The notes below the pieces were generated by a model. That model worked only from the letters and a program-made list of their open reading frames with translations. It did not search any database and was not told the origin of the DNA. From assembly GCA_934292805.1 (NCBI GenBank), contig CAKQXQ010000021.1, forward strand, positions 1-38,093: a stretch of DNA of 38,093 nucleotides, given 5' to 3'. The position numbers and the translations under genes are program-made. Origin of the DNA: an uncultured Roseburia sp. (GTDB lineage Bacteria; Bacillota; Clostridia; Lachnospirales; Lachnospiraceae). Below are positions 17,132 to 25,622 of the stretch, piece after piece; position 1 is the first letter of the stretch, and each line of letters starts with the position of its first letter.

Positions 17132-18388
17132 ATGTTAAACGTGATCGTCCACAACAAAACAGAAGAGTTGGAGAAAAAAGTTAATAAAATAACAGCAGAA
17201 AATAAAGCACTTTTAGAAATTGCCCAGGCAGGAGAAGCCTGCTATGCAGACAGCCAGGGGTGGCTTGATACGAAAGAATGGGCCGGAGAGGATACACTTT
17301 CTCGTATAGAAGCATTGGCACAGGAGATACGTGAAAGAGCGGAAGCATTTGTGCAGATCGGTGTAGGAGGATCAAATAATGCAGCTCGTTCTGTGATTGA
17401 AGCATTAAAGAAGGATGATGCTCCTGAAATTATTTATGCCGGAAATACGCTTTCGCCATATGCTTTAAAGCAGATGTTGAAGAAACTGAAAGGCAAATCA
17501 ATTTACATAGATTGCATTGCAAAAAATTTCGAAACGTTAGAGCCTGGATCATCCTTCCGCATTCTGCGCGAATATATGGAAGCTGAATATGGAAAAGAGG
17601 AAGCTGCAAGACGTACAATTGCAGTTGGAACAATTGGAAGTTCTCTTGAGGAACTCTGCACAAAATATGGTTATACATTTTTAGAATTTCCACTGAATAT
17701 TGGTGGCCGTTATACAGCAATGACAAACGTTGGACTGTTACCAATGGCAGTAGCAGGAGTTGATATCCGTGAACTTGTTAAAGGAGCAAGGGATATGCAG
17801 ATCCGTGTACATGAAGAGAGTGCAGAAGAGAATATTGCATATCAGTATGCGTGTCTTAGAAATCTCTATTATAAAGAAGGATATCGTGTGGAGATGCTTT
17901 CAAGCTTTGAACCACAGTTCCGTTTCTTCTATAAATGGTGGATCCAGCTTTTTGCAGAAAGCGAAGGAAAAGATAATAAAGGAATTTTTCCGGTGGCAGG
18001 AGAATTTTCAGAGGAACTGCATTCAGTAGGACAGTTTATCCAGGATGGTTCTCCGATTATGTTTGAGACATTTTTGGATGTGAAGAAGCAGAATGCATCT
18101 TTGATCGTAGAACCGGATGAAAAAGAAGATTATTTTGATTATCTGGATGGAAAGGACTTCTGGGAGATCAATAAAGCTGCATACCATGCTACAGTAACAG
18201 CACACAGCAAAAAACTGCCATGCATGACATTTGAACTTGATGAACTGGATGCTTATCATTTTGGACAGCTATTTTATTTCTTCCAGTTCGCATGCTATTT
18301 GTCCTGCAAGATCATGGGGGTAAACCCATTTGACCAGCCAGGAGTAGAAGCATATAAAAAGTGGATGTTTGAGGCACTTGGAAAATAA
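17132..18388 (+). CDS. PGI-like aldose-ketose isomerase with altered phosphate-binding loop
   Basis: Related to glucose-6-phosphate isomerase over the full length (418 aa against about 443-450). The catalytic residues look intact: Arg193 in NIGGRYTAMTNVGLLP, Glu276 in FAESEGKD, His297 in ELHSVGQFIQDG and Lys409 in DQPGVEAYKK. The sugar-phosphate site does not. The loop that is SKSGTTTEP in Firmicute PGI and SKTFTT in animal PGI is AKNFETLEP (130-138), so the first Ser is Ala, a Thr is Asn and a Glu is introduced. The GIGGSYLGAR loop is GVGGSNNAAR. A Glu facing the phosphate pocket argues against a 6-phosphate substrate. It is co-directional with a GH3 gene 69 nt downstream, so a sugar freed by that enzyme is a reasonable substrate. 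Ordinary PGI activity is not excluded. Confidence 0.82.
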   Translation: MLNVIVHNKTEELEKKVNKITAENKALLEIAQAGEACYADSQGWLDTKEWAGEDTLSRIEALAQEIRERAEAFVQIGVGGSNNAARSVIEALKKDDAPEIIYAGNTLSPYALKQMLKKLKGKSIYIDCIAKNFETLEPGSSFRILREYMEAEYGKEEAARRTIAVGTIGSSLEELCTKYGYTFLEFPLNIGGRYTAMTNVGLLPMAVAGVDIRELVKGARDMQIRVHEESAEENIAYQYACLRNLYYKEGYRVEMLSSFEPQFRFFYKWWIQLFAESEGKDNKGIFPVAGEFSEELHSVGQFIQDGSPIMFETFLDVKKQNASLIVEPDEKEDYFDYLDGKDFWEINKAAYHATVTAHSKKLPCMTFELDELDAYHFGQLFYFFQFACYLSCKIMGVNPFDQPGVEAYKKWMFEALGK

Positions 18389-18457
18389 AAATTCAATTGA
18401 GATTTTGAAATAAAAAGAGTTTATAAAAGTATTGAATAACAGAAAGGATGGATAAGA

Positions 18458-20689
18458 ATGTTTAATGTTGATGAAATTTTAAATACACTGACTTTAGAAG
18501 AAAAAGTTTTACTTTGCCAGGCAAAAGATATGTGGCATACAAATGGGGTAGAGAGACTGGGGTTACCTGGAATATTAATGACAGACGGACCAAATGGAGT
18601 GCGTTATAACAAACCGGACGGACGTGAACCGGAACCTTCAACAGCAATTCCTACGGAATCTATTTTGGCATGCTCGTGGGATGTTGAAATGGTCAGAAAA
18701 CTTGCAAATCTAATGGCAGAGGAGTGCCAGTATTATGGAATTAATGTACTCCTTGCACCTGGAGTTAATGCAAAAAGATCACCACTGGGAGGCAGAAATT
18801 TTGAATATTATTCAGAGGATCCATATCTCAGCGGGGTTTTGGCAACAACTATGATTGAGGAAGTTCAAAAAAACGGAGTAGGAACCAGTATTAAACATTA
18901 TGTGACAAATGAGCAGGAAACAAGGCGATTTACGGAAGATAACGTGGTAGATGAAAGAACATTGAGAGAAATTTGTCTGAAACCTTTCGAAATGGCTATA
19001 AAAAAAGCGAAGCCTTGGACAGTTATGGCGGCTTATCCAAAACTGCGTGGAGAACATTTGTGTGAAAATAACTACGCACTTAATGAGGTTTTACGGGAAG
19101 AATATGGATTTGAAGGAGTGGTTCTTTCAGATTGGGGAGCAACCATCAACAAAATACAGTCACATTTGAATGGGTTGGATCTTGAGATGGGAACTTATTC
19201 CAGACAGCAGGAAATGTTGGATGCATTAGAAGATGGAAGTTTTCCAATAGATATTCTTGATGAACATGTAAGAAGGATACTATGCATGATCAATAAGGCA
19301 TTAGACAGCTACAAGAAGAGCGATATAAATTGGGATGAACACCATAAAATAGCACAGGAAGCAGCTGCAGAATGTGCTGTTTTATTAAAGAATGAAGAAG
19401 AAATACTTCCGCTTAGAAAAAAAGCGAATATTGCCGTATTAGGAGGTTTTGCTGAAAAACCGCATGTTCGTGGAGGGGGAAGTTCCGGTACGAATTCAGG
19501 AAGCATTGATGTGCCACTTGAATTTATAGAAAAATATGCGAATGTAGTATACGCAAAAGGATATGAGAGTGAAACACCGGATCAGAAGCTGCTTGATGAA
19601 GCAGAAGATGCCGCAAGGGGAAAAGAAGCAGTTATTGTTATGATTGGAACCACAGATTTAACAGAATCTGAGGGATGCGACCGTATGGATATGAAACTGC
19701 CTGAAAGCCATGTTGCACTGGTGAAAAGAGCTAGTAAGGTAAATGACAATATTATAGTAGTGAATATGAGTGGTGCGGCAGTGGAACTTAGAGAAATAGA
19801 TCCATATGTTAAGGCAATTCTTCATATGGGACTCGGAGGCGAAGGAATGGGAAAAGCCTGTGCAGATCTTCTTTTTGGAGAAAAAAATCCATCTGGAAAA
19901 TTATCAGAGACATTTCCTGTTAGAATTGAAAATACACCAGCATATCCTTTTTATCCTGGATACAATGACAATGTAGTATATCACGAAGAATTATTAGTGG
20001 GTTACCGCTATTATGATACCAAAAAGATACCGGTTCAATATCCATTTGGATATGGTCTTTCTTATACACAATTTGAGTATTCATGTCTGGAAACTTCCAG
20101 GGATATATTAAAGAATGGAGAACAACTAAAAGTATCTGTCAAGGTGAAAAATACAGGAAATTGTGCAGGTAAGGAAATTGTACAATTTTATGTCAATGAT
20201 GTAGAATCCTATATGCCAAGACCTGAAAAAGAATTAAAAGGATTTGTGAAAGTAGAGCTTCTTCCAGGTGAAGAAAAAGAAGTAAGCATAATCCTGGAAG
20301 AGGATGCCTTTTCCTATTATGTTCCGCATTTACATCGGTTTGTGGCGGAATCAGGGGAATTTCTTATTATGGCAGGTTCATCTTCACAGAATATCAGGCT
20401 GCAAAAAAAGATTGTATTCGAATCGAAAGATGATGTACGTCTTCCTTTTACGGAATATAACACATTGGGAGAATATTACAGTGATGACCGCTATGAAAAA
20501 GTAGCTAAAAAAGTATATGAGAAACTTGGTATTACAGAGGATCATTTCATGTTTCCTATTATGTCAAGCATAACGGTGAAACAGCTTCCGATAATGACAT
20601 TTGTTTCAGCTGGACACAGTGATAAAAATATAACTGTTTCTCAACTACAGAAGTGTCTTGTCGAAAATTGCTGGATAGATGAAATGTAA
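18458..20689 (+). CDS. Cytoplasmic GH3 beta-glycosidase (BglX/BglB-like)
   Basis: Intracellular retaining beta-glycosidase of 743 aa with no signal peptide. The barrel starts at residue ~1 with LNTLTLEEKVLLCQAKD, followed by LPGILMTDGPNGVRYN (sugar-binding Asp), SPLGGRNFEYYSEDPYLSG, SIKHYVTNEQE (KHY), and EGVVLSDWGA with nucleophile Asp225. The second domain begins around residue 300 and includes IGTTDLTESEGCDRMDMKLP, where ESEGCDR is the probable acid/base region. A FnIII-like domain with YPFGYGLSYTQFEY follows, and about 70 extra residues close the protein. It lies between the PGI-like and MATE genes with short gaps, which suggests one message. It is clearly distinct from the 8353 enzyme and closer to the classic beta-glucosidase type. 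Confidence 0.9.
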   Translation: MFNVDEILNTLTLEEKVLLCQAKDMWHTNGVERLGLPGILMTDGPNGVRYNKPDGREPEPSTAIPTESILACSWDVEMVRKLANLMAEECQYYGINVLLAPGVNAKRSPLGGRNFEYYSEDPYLSGVLATTMIEEVQKNGVGTSIKHYVTNEQETRRFTEDNVVDERTLREICLKPFEMAIKKAKPWTVMAAYPKLRGEHLCENNYALNEVLREEYGFEGVVLSDWGATINKIQSHLNGLDLEMGTYSRQQEMLDALEDGSFPIDILDEHVRRILCMINKALDSYKKSDINWDEHHKIAQEAAAECAVLLKNEEEILPLRKKANIAVLGGFAEKPHVRGGGSSGTNSGSIDVPLEFIEKYANVVYAKGYESETPDQKLLDEAEDAARGKEAVIVMIGTTDLTESEGCDRMDMKLPESHVALVKRASKVNDNIIVVNMSGAAVELREIDPYVKAILHMGLGGEGMGKACADLLFGEKNPSGKLSETFPVRIENTPAYPFYPGYNDNVVYHEELLVGYRYYDTKKIPVQYPFGYGLSYTQFEYSCLETSRDILKNGEQLKVSVKVKNTGNCAGKEIVQFYVNDVESYMPRPEKELKGFVKVELLPGEEKEVSIILEEDAFSYYVPHLHRFVAESGEFLIMAGSSSQNIRLQKKIVFESKDDVRLPFTEYNTLGEYYSDDRYEKVAKKVYEKLGITEDHFMFPIMSSITVKQLPIMTFVSAGHSDKNITVSQLQKCLVENCWIDEM

Positions 20690-20736
20690 AAGAAAATAGT
20701 TTGGTTATTATTTATGAAATAAGAGGTTGAAACAGA

Positions 20737-22104
20737 GTGATAAATACAGATTTGTTTGAAAAAACACCGATACCAAAGGCAGTACGAAAACTAATGGTAC
20801 CTACCATCGCTGGAGCACTTGTTACAGTGTTATATAGTCTGGCCGATACATTATTTGTTGGAATGATAAATGACGAGATTCAAAATGCTGCAGTTGCGTT
20901 GGCTGCACCGGCACTTTTGGCATTTAACGCAATAAATAATCTTTTTGGAGTAGGATCGTCCAGTATGATGAGCAGGGCACTCGGAAGAAATGATAGAAAA
21001 ACTTTACGTGAAAGTGCATCTTTTGGATTTTATGGATCAATTATAAGTGGTGCAGTTCTATCGTTACTTTGTCTTATTTTCATGAAACCATTCGTGACGA
21101 TGTTAGGAGCAAATGTAAATACAGCGGAAGCAACTATTTCATATATGAAATGGGCAGTGGTTTGTGGGGCAATACCTACAATATTGAATGTCGTGATGGG
21201 ATATATGGTTCGGTCAGAAGGAGCTGCACTGCATGCAAGCATAGGAACAATGAGTGGCTGTATTCTGAATATTATATTGGATCCGATCTTTATATTGCCA
21301 TGGGGATTTAACATGGGAGCAGCGGGAGCAGGGCTGGCAACTTTTTTGTCCAATTGTTTTGCATGTGGTTATTTTTTTGTATTTTTGATCTGGAAAAAAG
21401 ATAATACGAATATTAGACTTAATCCGAAATATCTCACTTTAAGGAAAGAGATTGTTGTCGGAGTGCTGGGAGTTGGAATTCCTGCTGCTATTCAAAATCT
21501 TTTGAATGTGACAGGGATGACGATTTTAAACAATTTTATTGCTGGATATGGATCAGCAGCAATTGCAGCAATTGGTATTGCACAAAAAATATATATGGTG
21601 CCAATTCAGGTCGCACTTGGAGGCACACAGGGAGTCATGCCATTAGTTGGTTATTCCTATGCCAGTAAAAACGATAAACGGTTCAGGGAAACTGTTTTAA
21701 TGGTTATGAAATTATTAATTCCCTGCATGGTAGCAATTACAGTTTTATGTTGGGGATTTGCTCCGCAGCTTATTATGATTTTTATGAAAAATGTAGAAGT
21801 TATATCATATGGAACTATATTTTTACGTGGTTTTAGTCTGTGTATGCCATTCATGGTAGTAGATTTTCTGGCAGTCAGTGTATTCCAAAGTGTAGGAATG
21901 GGAAAAATTGCACTTATTTTTTCCTTTTTGAGAAAAATCGTGTTTGAGATTCCGGCAATCATCATATTGAATAAAGTATTTCAAACATCGGGAATCACGT
22001 ATGCAGCTTTTATTTCAGAAGCAATTTTGGCTATCTGTGGACTGGTTATATTGAATCGGATTATGAAAAATATGTCAGCTAATGAATCACAAACGTTTGC
22101 GTAA
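20737..22104 (+). CDS. MATE-family multidrug/metabolite efflux transporter (copy 1)
   Basis: Twelve-helix cation-coupled exporter of 455 aa. Typical segments are VLYSLADTLFVGM, GSSSMMSRALGR, YMVRSEGAALHASIGTMSG and NVTGMTILNNF. The start is GTG 20737 behind a modest AAGAGG site. It follows the GH3 gene by 47 nt and probably shares its message. By eye it is about three-quarters identical to the MATE protein at 27283, which also uses a GTG start, so the two are recent paralogues flanking the kinase-aldolase-isomerase-LarA block. In this setting it may export an aglycone or by-product released by the glycosidases (inference). No substrate can be assigned from sequence. Confidence 0.9.
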   Translation: MINTDLFEKTPIPKAVRKLMVPTIAGALVTVLYSLADTLFVGMINDEIQNAAVALAAPALLAFNAINNLFGVGSSSMMSRALGRNDRKTLRESASFGFYGSIISGAVLSLLCLIFMKPFVTMLGANVNTAEATISYMKWAVVCGAIPTILNVVMGYMVRSEGAALHASIGTMSGCILNIILDPIFILPWGFNMGAAGAGLATFLSNCFACGYFFVFLIWKKDNTNIRLNPKYLTLRKEIVVGVLGVGIPAAIQNLLNVTGMTILNNFIAGYGSAAIAAIGIAQKIYMVPIQVALGGTQGVMPLVGYSYASKNDKRFRETVLMVMKLLIPCMVAITVLCWGFAPQLIMIFMKNVEVISYGTIFLRGFSLCMPFMVVDFLAVSVFQSVGMGKIALIFSFLRKIVFEIPAIIILNKVFQTSGITYAAFISEAILAICGLVILNRIMKNMSANESQTFA

Positions 22105-22139
22105 ATGTCACGCAAAATTTGTGACGGATGTGTTATAAT
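22087..22139 (+). promoter_or_regulatory. Promoter and inverted repeat upstream of the PFK-like gene
   Basis: An extended -10 (TGTTATAAT, 22131-22139) has no good -35. Just upstream an imperfect inverted repeat, TCACAAACGTTTGCGT (22087-22102) with ACGCAAAATTTGTGA (22110-22124), overlaps the end of the MATE gene. It contains the palindrome CAAACGTTTG. It has no T tract, so it is more likely an operator than a terminator. A start near 22146 would give a leader of about 100 nt. Confidence 0.5.
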
Positions 22140-22245
22140 GTAATCAATGTAAGAAGTGTCGGAATTTTATAATTTCAGCAACACAGTTTCTGTTTACAGT
22201 CAATCAAAACAGCAGACAAATACTTCAAAACAGGAGGAGAAAACT

Positions 22246-23409
22246 ATGGGAGACAATATCCTGATCGTACATGGTGGTGGTCCGACATCTGTGATCAACG
22301 CATCACTGTACGGTGCAGTAAAGGAAGCAAAAAAGTATAAAGAGATCGAACATATCTATGCCGCTAAGAATGGTACCGGCGGGTTGATGAGAGAAGAGCT
22401 GATCGAGCTTGAAAATGTTCCGGATGAGAAACTGGAACTTTTATTGAACACTCCGGGAAGTGCGATCGGAACATCCAGAGATCAGATCGAGCAGGCAGAA
22501 TATGACAGAATGATCGAAGTACTGATTAAGAAGAATATTAAATACGTGCTTTTCAATGGTGGTAACGGAAGCATGGATACCTGCGGAAAGCTTTATAAGA
22601 ATTGTCAGGCAAGAGGATTAGATATCAGAGTGATGGGTATTCCGAAGACTCATGATAATGACATTGCGATCACAGACCACAGTCCTGGATACGGAAGTAT
22701 TGCAAGATATATGGCACAGAGTGTGAAGGAAGTGGCAGCAGATGTCAAAGGACTTCCAATCCATGTAGTTGTCATAGAAGCATTGGGACGAAACGCAGGA
22801 TGGACTACAGCAGCAAGTGCACTGGCTGATGATGGAGATGGTGTCGGACCGGATCTTATTTATCTTCCAGAGCGCCCGTTTGATGAGGACAAATTCCTTG
22901 ATGATGTGAAGAAGCTTCTTGAAAAGAAGAGTGGAATCGTAGTAGTTGCAAGTGAAGGATTAAGAGATAAAGATGGAAAGCCGATTGTTGAGCCAATCTT
23001 CCAGGTTGGACGAGCAACGTATTTTGGTGATGTCAGCCAGCACCTCGCGAATCTTATTATTAAGAAGCTCGGATACAAAGCAAGAGGTGAGAAACCGGGA
23101 CTTGTAGGCCGTGCAGCCGCACATGAACAGAGTCCGGTTGACAGAGAAGAAGCAGTGCTTGCCGGAAAGATGGCCTGCGAAGCGATCATGAACGGTGAAT
23201 CCGGAAAGATGGTTGCATTTGAGCGTGTTTCTACAGAACCATATGAGATGAAACCATTTTTAGTAGATATCGATAAAGTAATGATGTACGAGAGAACCAT
23301 GCCGGATGAATATATCAATGAAGAAGGCAATGGTGTAACGGAAGCGTTCAAGAAATGGTGCAGACCACTGATCGGTGGTGAACTGCCTAAGATGGTTTCT
23401 TTTAACTAA
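22246..23409 (+). CDS. 6-phosphofructokinase-like kinase (PPi-PFK-related clade) with mixed donor motifs
   Basis: PFK superfamily protein of 387 aa that should phosphorylate a ketose (phosphate) at C1. Visible: HGGGPTSVINASLYG (donor loop), NGGNGSMDT, PKTHDNDI (catalytic Asp137), EALGRNAGW and VASEGLRD. Relative to E. coli PfkA numbering, position 104 is Gly (ATP-like) while 124 is Lys (PPi-like); position 103, normally a metal-binding Asp, is Asn107. Position 162, an Arg contacting the 6-phosphate in E. coli, seems to be His173. The two later phosphate-site arginines appear retained (KAR, GLVGR). I chose ATG 22246 after AGGAGGAG; an upstream GTG at 22156 lacks a site. It is first in a kinase-aldolase-TIM-LarA series. 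Plain PPi- or ATP-dependent PFK activity remains possible. Confidence 0.85.
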   Translation: MGDNILIVHGGGPTSVINASLYGAVKEAKKYKEIEHIYAAKNGTGGLMREELIELENVPDEKLELLLNTPGSAIGTSRDQIEQAEYDRMIEVLIKKNIKYVLFNGGNGSMDTCGKLYKNCQARGLDIRVMGIPKTHDNDIAITDHSPGYGSIARYMAQSVKEVAADVKGLPIHVVVIEALGRNAGWTTAASALADDGDGVGPDLIYLPERPFDEDKFLDDVKKLLEKKSGIVVVASEGLRDKDGKPIVEPIFQVGRATYFGDVSQHLANLIIKKLGYKARGEKPGLVGRAAAHEQSPVDREEAVLAGKMACEAIMNGESGKMVAFERVSTEPYEMKPFLVDIDKVMMYERTMPDEYINEEGNGVTEAFKKWCRPLIGGELPKMVSFN

Positions 23410-23449
23410 TAACATATATCAATAGAAAGCCAAAACAAGGAGGATTATT

Positions 23450-24604
23450 ATGTTAGTACCAATGAGAGCAATTTTGGATGCAGCAGATAAGAATGGTTAT
23501 GCACAGGGTGCATTTAATGTAAATGCTGTATGCCAGGTGAAAGCAGCTGTAGATGTTCATCAGATTTTAAGAAGCCCTGCGATTATTCAGGGAGCTGATC
23601 TTGCAAACGGATTTATGGGTGGACGTACAGACTTCGCTAATTCCACATTAGAGGATAAGAAAGCAGGAGCTAAGAATATCGGAGCAGCAGTAAAGAAATA
23701 TGCAGCAGACAGTGATATTCCGGTTGCACTTCACTTAGATCACGGTAAGAATTTCGATTCCTGTATCGCAGCGATCGAAGGCGGATATACAAGTGTCATG
23801 ATCGACGGAAGCTCTCTTCCATTCGATGAGAACGTAGAACTGACACGTGAGGTTGTAAAGTACGCTCATGAGAGAGGTGTTACAGTAGAGGGTGAGCTTG
23901 GTGTATTAGCAGGTGTTGAAGATCATGTATTTGCAGCAACAAGTACTTACACAAACCCATTAAGTGCGATTGATTTCTTCAAGAAAACAGGTGTTGATGC
24001 ATTAGCGATCAGCTATGGTACCATGCATGGTGCCAACAAAGGCAAGAACGCAGTGATCCGTAAGGAAATTGCAATTGCGATCAAGGAATGCATGTTACAT
24101 GAAGGAATTGAGGGATATCTGGTAAGCCATGGTTCTTCCACTGTTCCGCAGTATATCGTAGAAGAGATCAATGCCCTTGGCGGAGAGATCACCAATGCAT
24201 ACGGAATCGATGTAGACCAGCTTGTTGAAGTAAGCCACTGTGGTATTAATAAGATCAATGTTGATACAGACCTTCGTCTTGCAGTTACAAGAAATATGAA
24301 AGAGCTTTTTGCAAAAGATGCTGCTCTTAGAAACAGTGCATCTGTAGGACAGATTTATGAATTATTAGAGACAAAGAAATCAGCATTTGACCCTCGTGCA
24401 TTCATCACACCGATCATGGATACAATTATGTACGGCAATGTTCCGGATGATGATGTTGCAAGAATCTGTACATGCATTGAAGATGGTGTAAAAGAAGCAA
24501 TCGCACCATTACTTGTGAAGTTCGGAAGCTACGGAAAAGCACCGAAGGTAGAACGCGTTACAATCGACGAGATGGCAGAGCGTTACAGAAAAGCAGGAAT
24601 CTAA
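23450..24604 (+). CDS. Class II (zinc) ketose-bisphosphate aldolase
   Basis: Cleaves a ketose 1-phosphate or 1,6-bisphosphate to DHAP and an aldehyde. Zinc and catalytic residues are visible: LHLDHG (Asp97, His98), EGELG (Glu149), TMHGANKG (His193, Lys197) and VSHGSS (His227). NKINVDTDLR carries the conserved Asn/Asp. The residues that hold the DHAP phosphate (Lys197, the HGSS serines, NVDT) are kept, so one product is DHAP. At 384 aa it is longer than common class II enzymes of this type (about 285-310). The extra length is in the C-terminal third (about residues 290-365), near where the other end of the substrate would sit. It lies 40 nt after the PFK-like gene with a strong AAGGAGG and is probably highly expressed. 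Confidence 0.9.
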   Translation: MLVPMRAILDAADKNGYAQGAFNVNAVCQVKAAVDVHQILRSPAIIQGADLANGFMGGRTDFANSTLEDKKAGAKNIGAAVKKYAADSDIPVALHLDHGKNFDSCIAAIEGGYTSVMIDGSSLPFDENVELTREVVKYAHERGVTVEGELGVLAGVEDHVFAATSTYTNPLSAIDFFKKTGVDALAISYGTMHGANKGKNAVIRKEIAIAIKECMLHEGIEGYLVSHGSSTVPQYIVEEINALGGEITNAYGIDVDQLVEVSHCGINKINVDTDLRLAVTRNMKELFAKDAALRNSASVGQIYELLETKKSAFDPRAFITPIMDTIMYGNVPDDDVARICTCIEDGVKEAIAPLLVKFGSYGKAPKVERVTIDEMAERYRKAGI

Positions 24605-24625
24605 GAAAAAGTAAGCTGATCGTAA

Positions 24626-24662
24626 TGGATGCCGGAGATACAGCGAGTGCTTCCGGTATCCA
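24626..24662 (+). promoter_or_regulatory. Hairpin between aldolase and TIM-like genes
   Basis: TGGATGCCGGA (24626-24636) pairs with TCCGGTATCCA (24652-24662) over 11 bp with one G-T pair and a 15-nt loop. No T tract follows, so it is more likely an mRNA stability or processing element than a terminator. Confidence 0.5.
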
Positions 24663-24684
24663 TACCAGATAGAGAGGAAAATCC

Positions 24685-25521
24685 ATGAAACATATTTATC
24701 TGAATTTAAAAAGATTTGATGTTCCAACAGAGTTTGGTGGAGTGAACCGTATTGCACCGGTTGCTGACTGGGCAGAGTATATTGTAAAGAATACACAGGA
24801 CGAACTGAAAAAATATGATCGTTCAGAAGTAGAATTCGGAATGTATTTTCCGGAGGTTCACCTTTTAAATGCTGTAAAAGCAAAAACAGAGGACAGCCCG
24901 ATCAAGGTCGGATGCCAGAGTGTTTACAGAGCAGATACTGCAGTAGGTGGCAATTTTGGTGCATTTACAACAAACAGACCGGCATCTGCGATGGTTGCAG
25001 CAGGATGTGAGACAACAATCATCGGACATTGTGAAGAACGTAACGATAAGGCTGGAATTCTTGCAGAAGCAGGAGTGACAGATACAGATGCAGTGAACCG
25101 CCTGTTAAATCAGGAGATCAAATGTGCCATTGAAAGAGGAATGACAGTTCTTTATTGTATCGGAGAGAAGAGTGAAGAGCAGGAGCAGTGGCAGGAAGTA
25201 TTAGGCAAACAGCTTGAGATCGGATTAAAAGATGTTGACAAATCTAAAGTTGTGATCGCCTATGAGCCAATCTGGTCAATCGGACCTGGTAAAACACCGG
25301 CAGGAAAAGACTATATCACTAAGATCGCACGTTTTGTAAAAGAACAGACTGGTGGTATGGATATCGTATACGGTGGTGGATTAAAGCAGGATAATGCAGC
25401 AATGCTTGCATCTATCGATGAGATTGATGGAGGATTGATCGCACTTACAAGATTCCAGGGTGAAATCGGATATTATCCGGAAGAGTATTTAGAGATTATC
25501 CGTCTTTATATGGGTAAATAA
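24685..25521 (+). CDS. Triosephosphate-isomerase-like protein with remodelled phosphate site
   Basis: TIM-barrel aldose-ketose isomerase of 278 aa (usual about 250). Catalytic residues are kept: Asn7 and Lys9 (YLNLKRF for GNWKxN), His115 and Glu117 (IIGHCEER for IIGHSERR), Cys158 in YCIGE, and Glu194 with its lid (AYEPIWSIGPGKTP). The phosphate-binding elements are not. YGGSV is YGGGL, so Ser211 is Gly232. The loop-8 motif VGGASL is IALTRF, so Gly232-Gly233 are Ala253-Leu254, followed by FQGEIGYYPEE. Arg98 of the HSERR motif is Glu118. The first turns (FDVPTEFGGVNR, VYRADTAVGGNFGAFTTN) also differ. I infer a C3 or similar hydroxy-aldehyde without the usual phosphate, or with a different group. 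It lies between the aldolase and the LarA-like gene. Confidence 0.82.
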   Translation: MKHIYLNLKRFDVPTEFGGVNRIAPVADWAEYIVKNTQDELKKYDRSEVEFGMYFPEVHLLNAVKAKTEDSPIKVGCQSVYRADTAVGGNFGAFTTNRPASAMVAAGCETTIIGHCEERNDKAGILAEAGVTDTDAVNRLLNQEIKCAIERGMTVLYCIGEKSEEQEQWQEVLGKQLEIGLKDVDKSKVVIAYEPIWSIGPGKTPAGKDYITKIARFVKEQTGGMDIVYGGGLKQDNAAMLASIDEIDGGLIALTRFQGEIGYYPEEYLEIIRLYMGK

Positions 25522-25622
25522 CCCAGGGATTCGAAAAAGACAGAGCGTAAAAACGGAATCCGGGAAGAATAAGGCTTCAGGGATTCTGGAAATTTATAAT
25601 AAGATTGTAAAGGAGAAATGAT

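Noticed and set aside
22156..22245. N-terminal extension of the PFK-like protein from GTG 22156
   Set aside because: No ribosome binding site, a low-complexity Gln/Ser-rich translation, and a strong AGGAGGAG site in front of ATG 22246.
22860..23351. Long antisense reading frame opposite the PFK-like gene
   Set aside because: A by-product of codon bias in a highly biased gene; no start site or recognisable domain.
22246..25521. Ordinary central glycolytic operon
   Set aside because: gap, pgk, pgm, eno and a CggR-like regulator are absent, and the TIM-like and PGI-like proteins have changed phosphate sites. It cannot be fully excluded without the rest of the genome.
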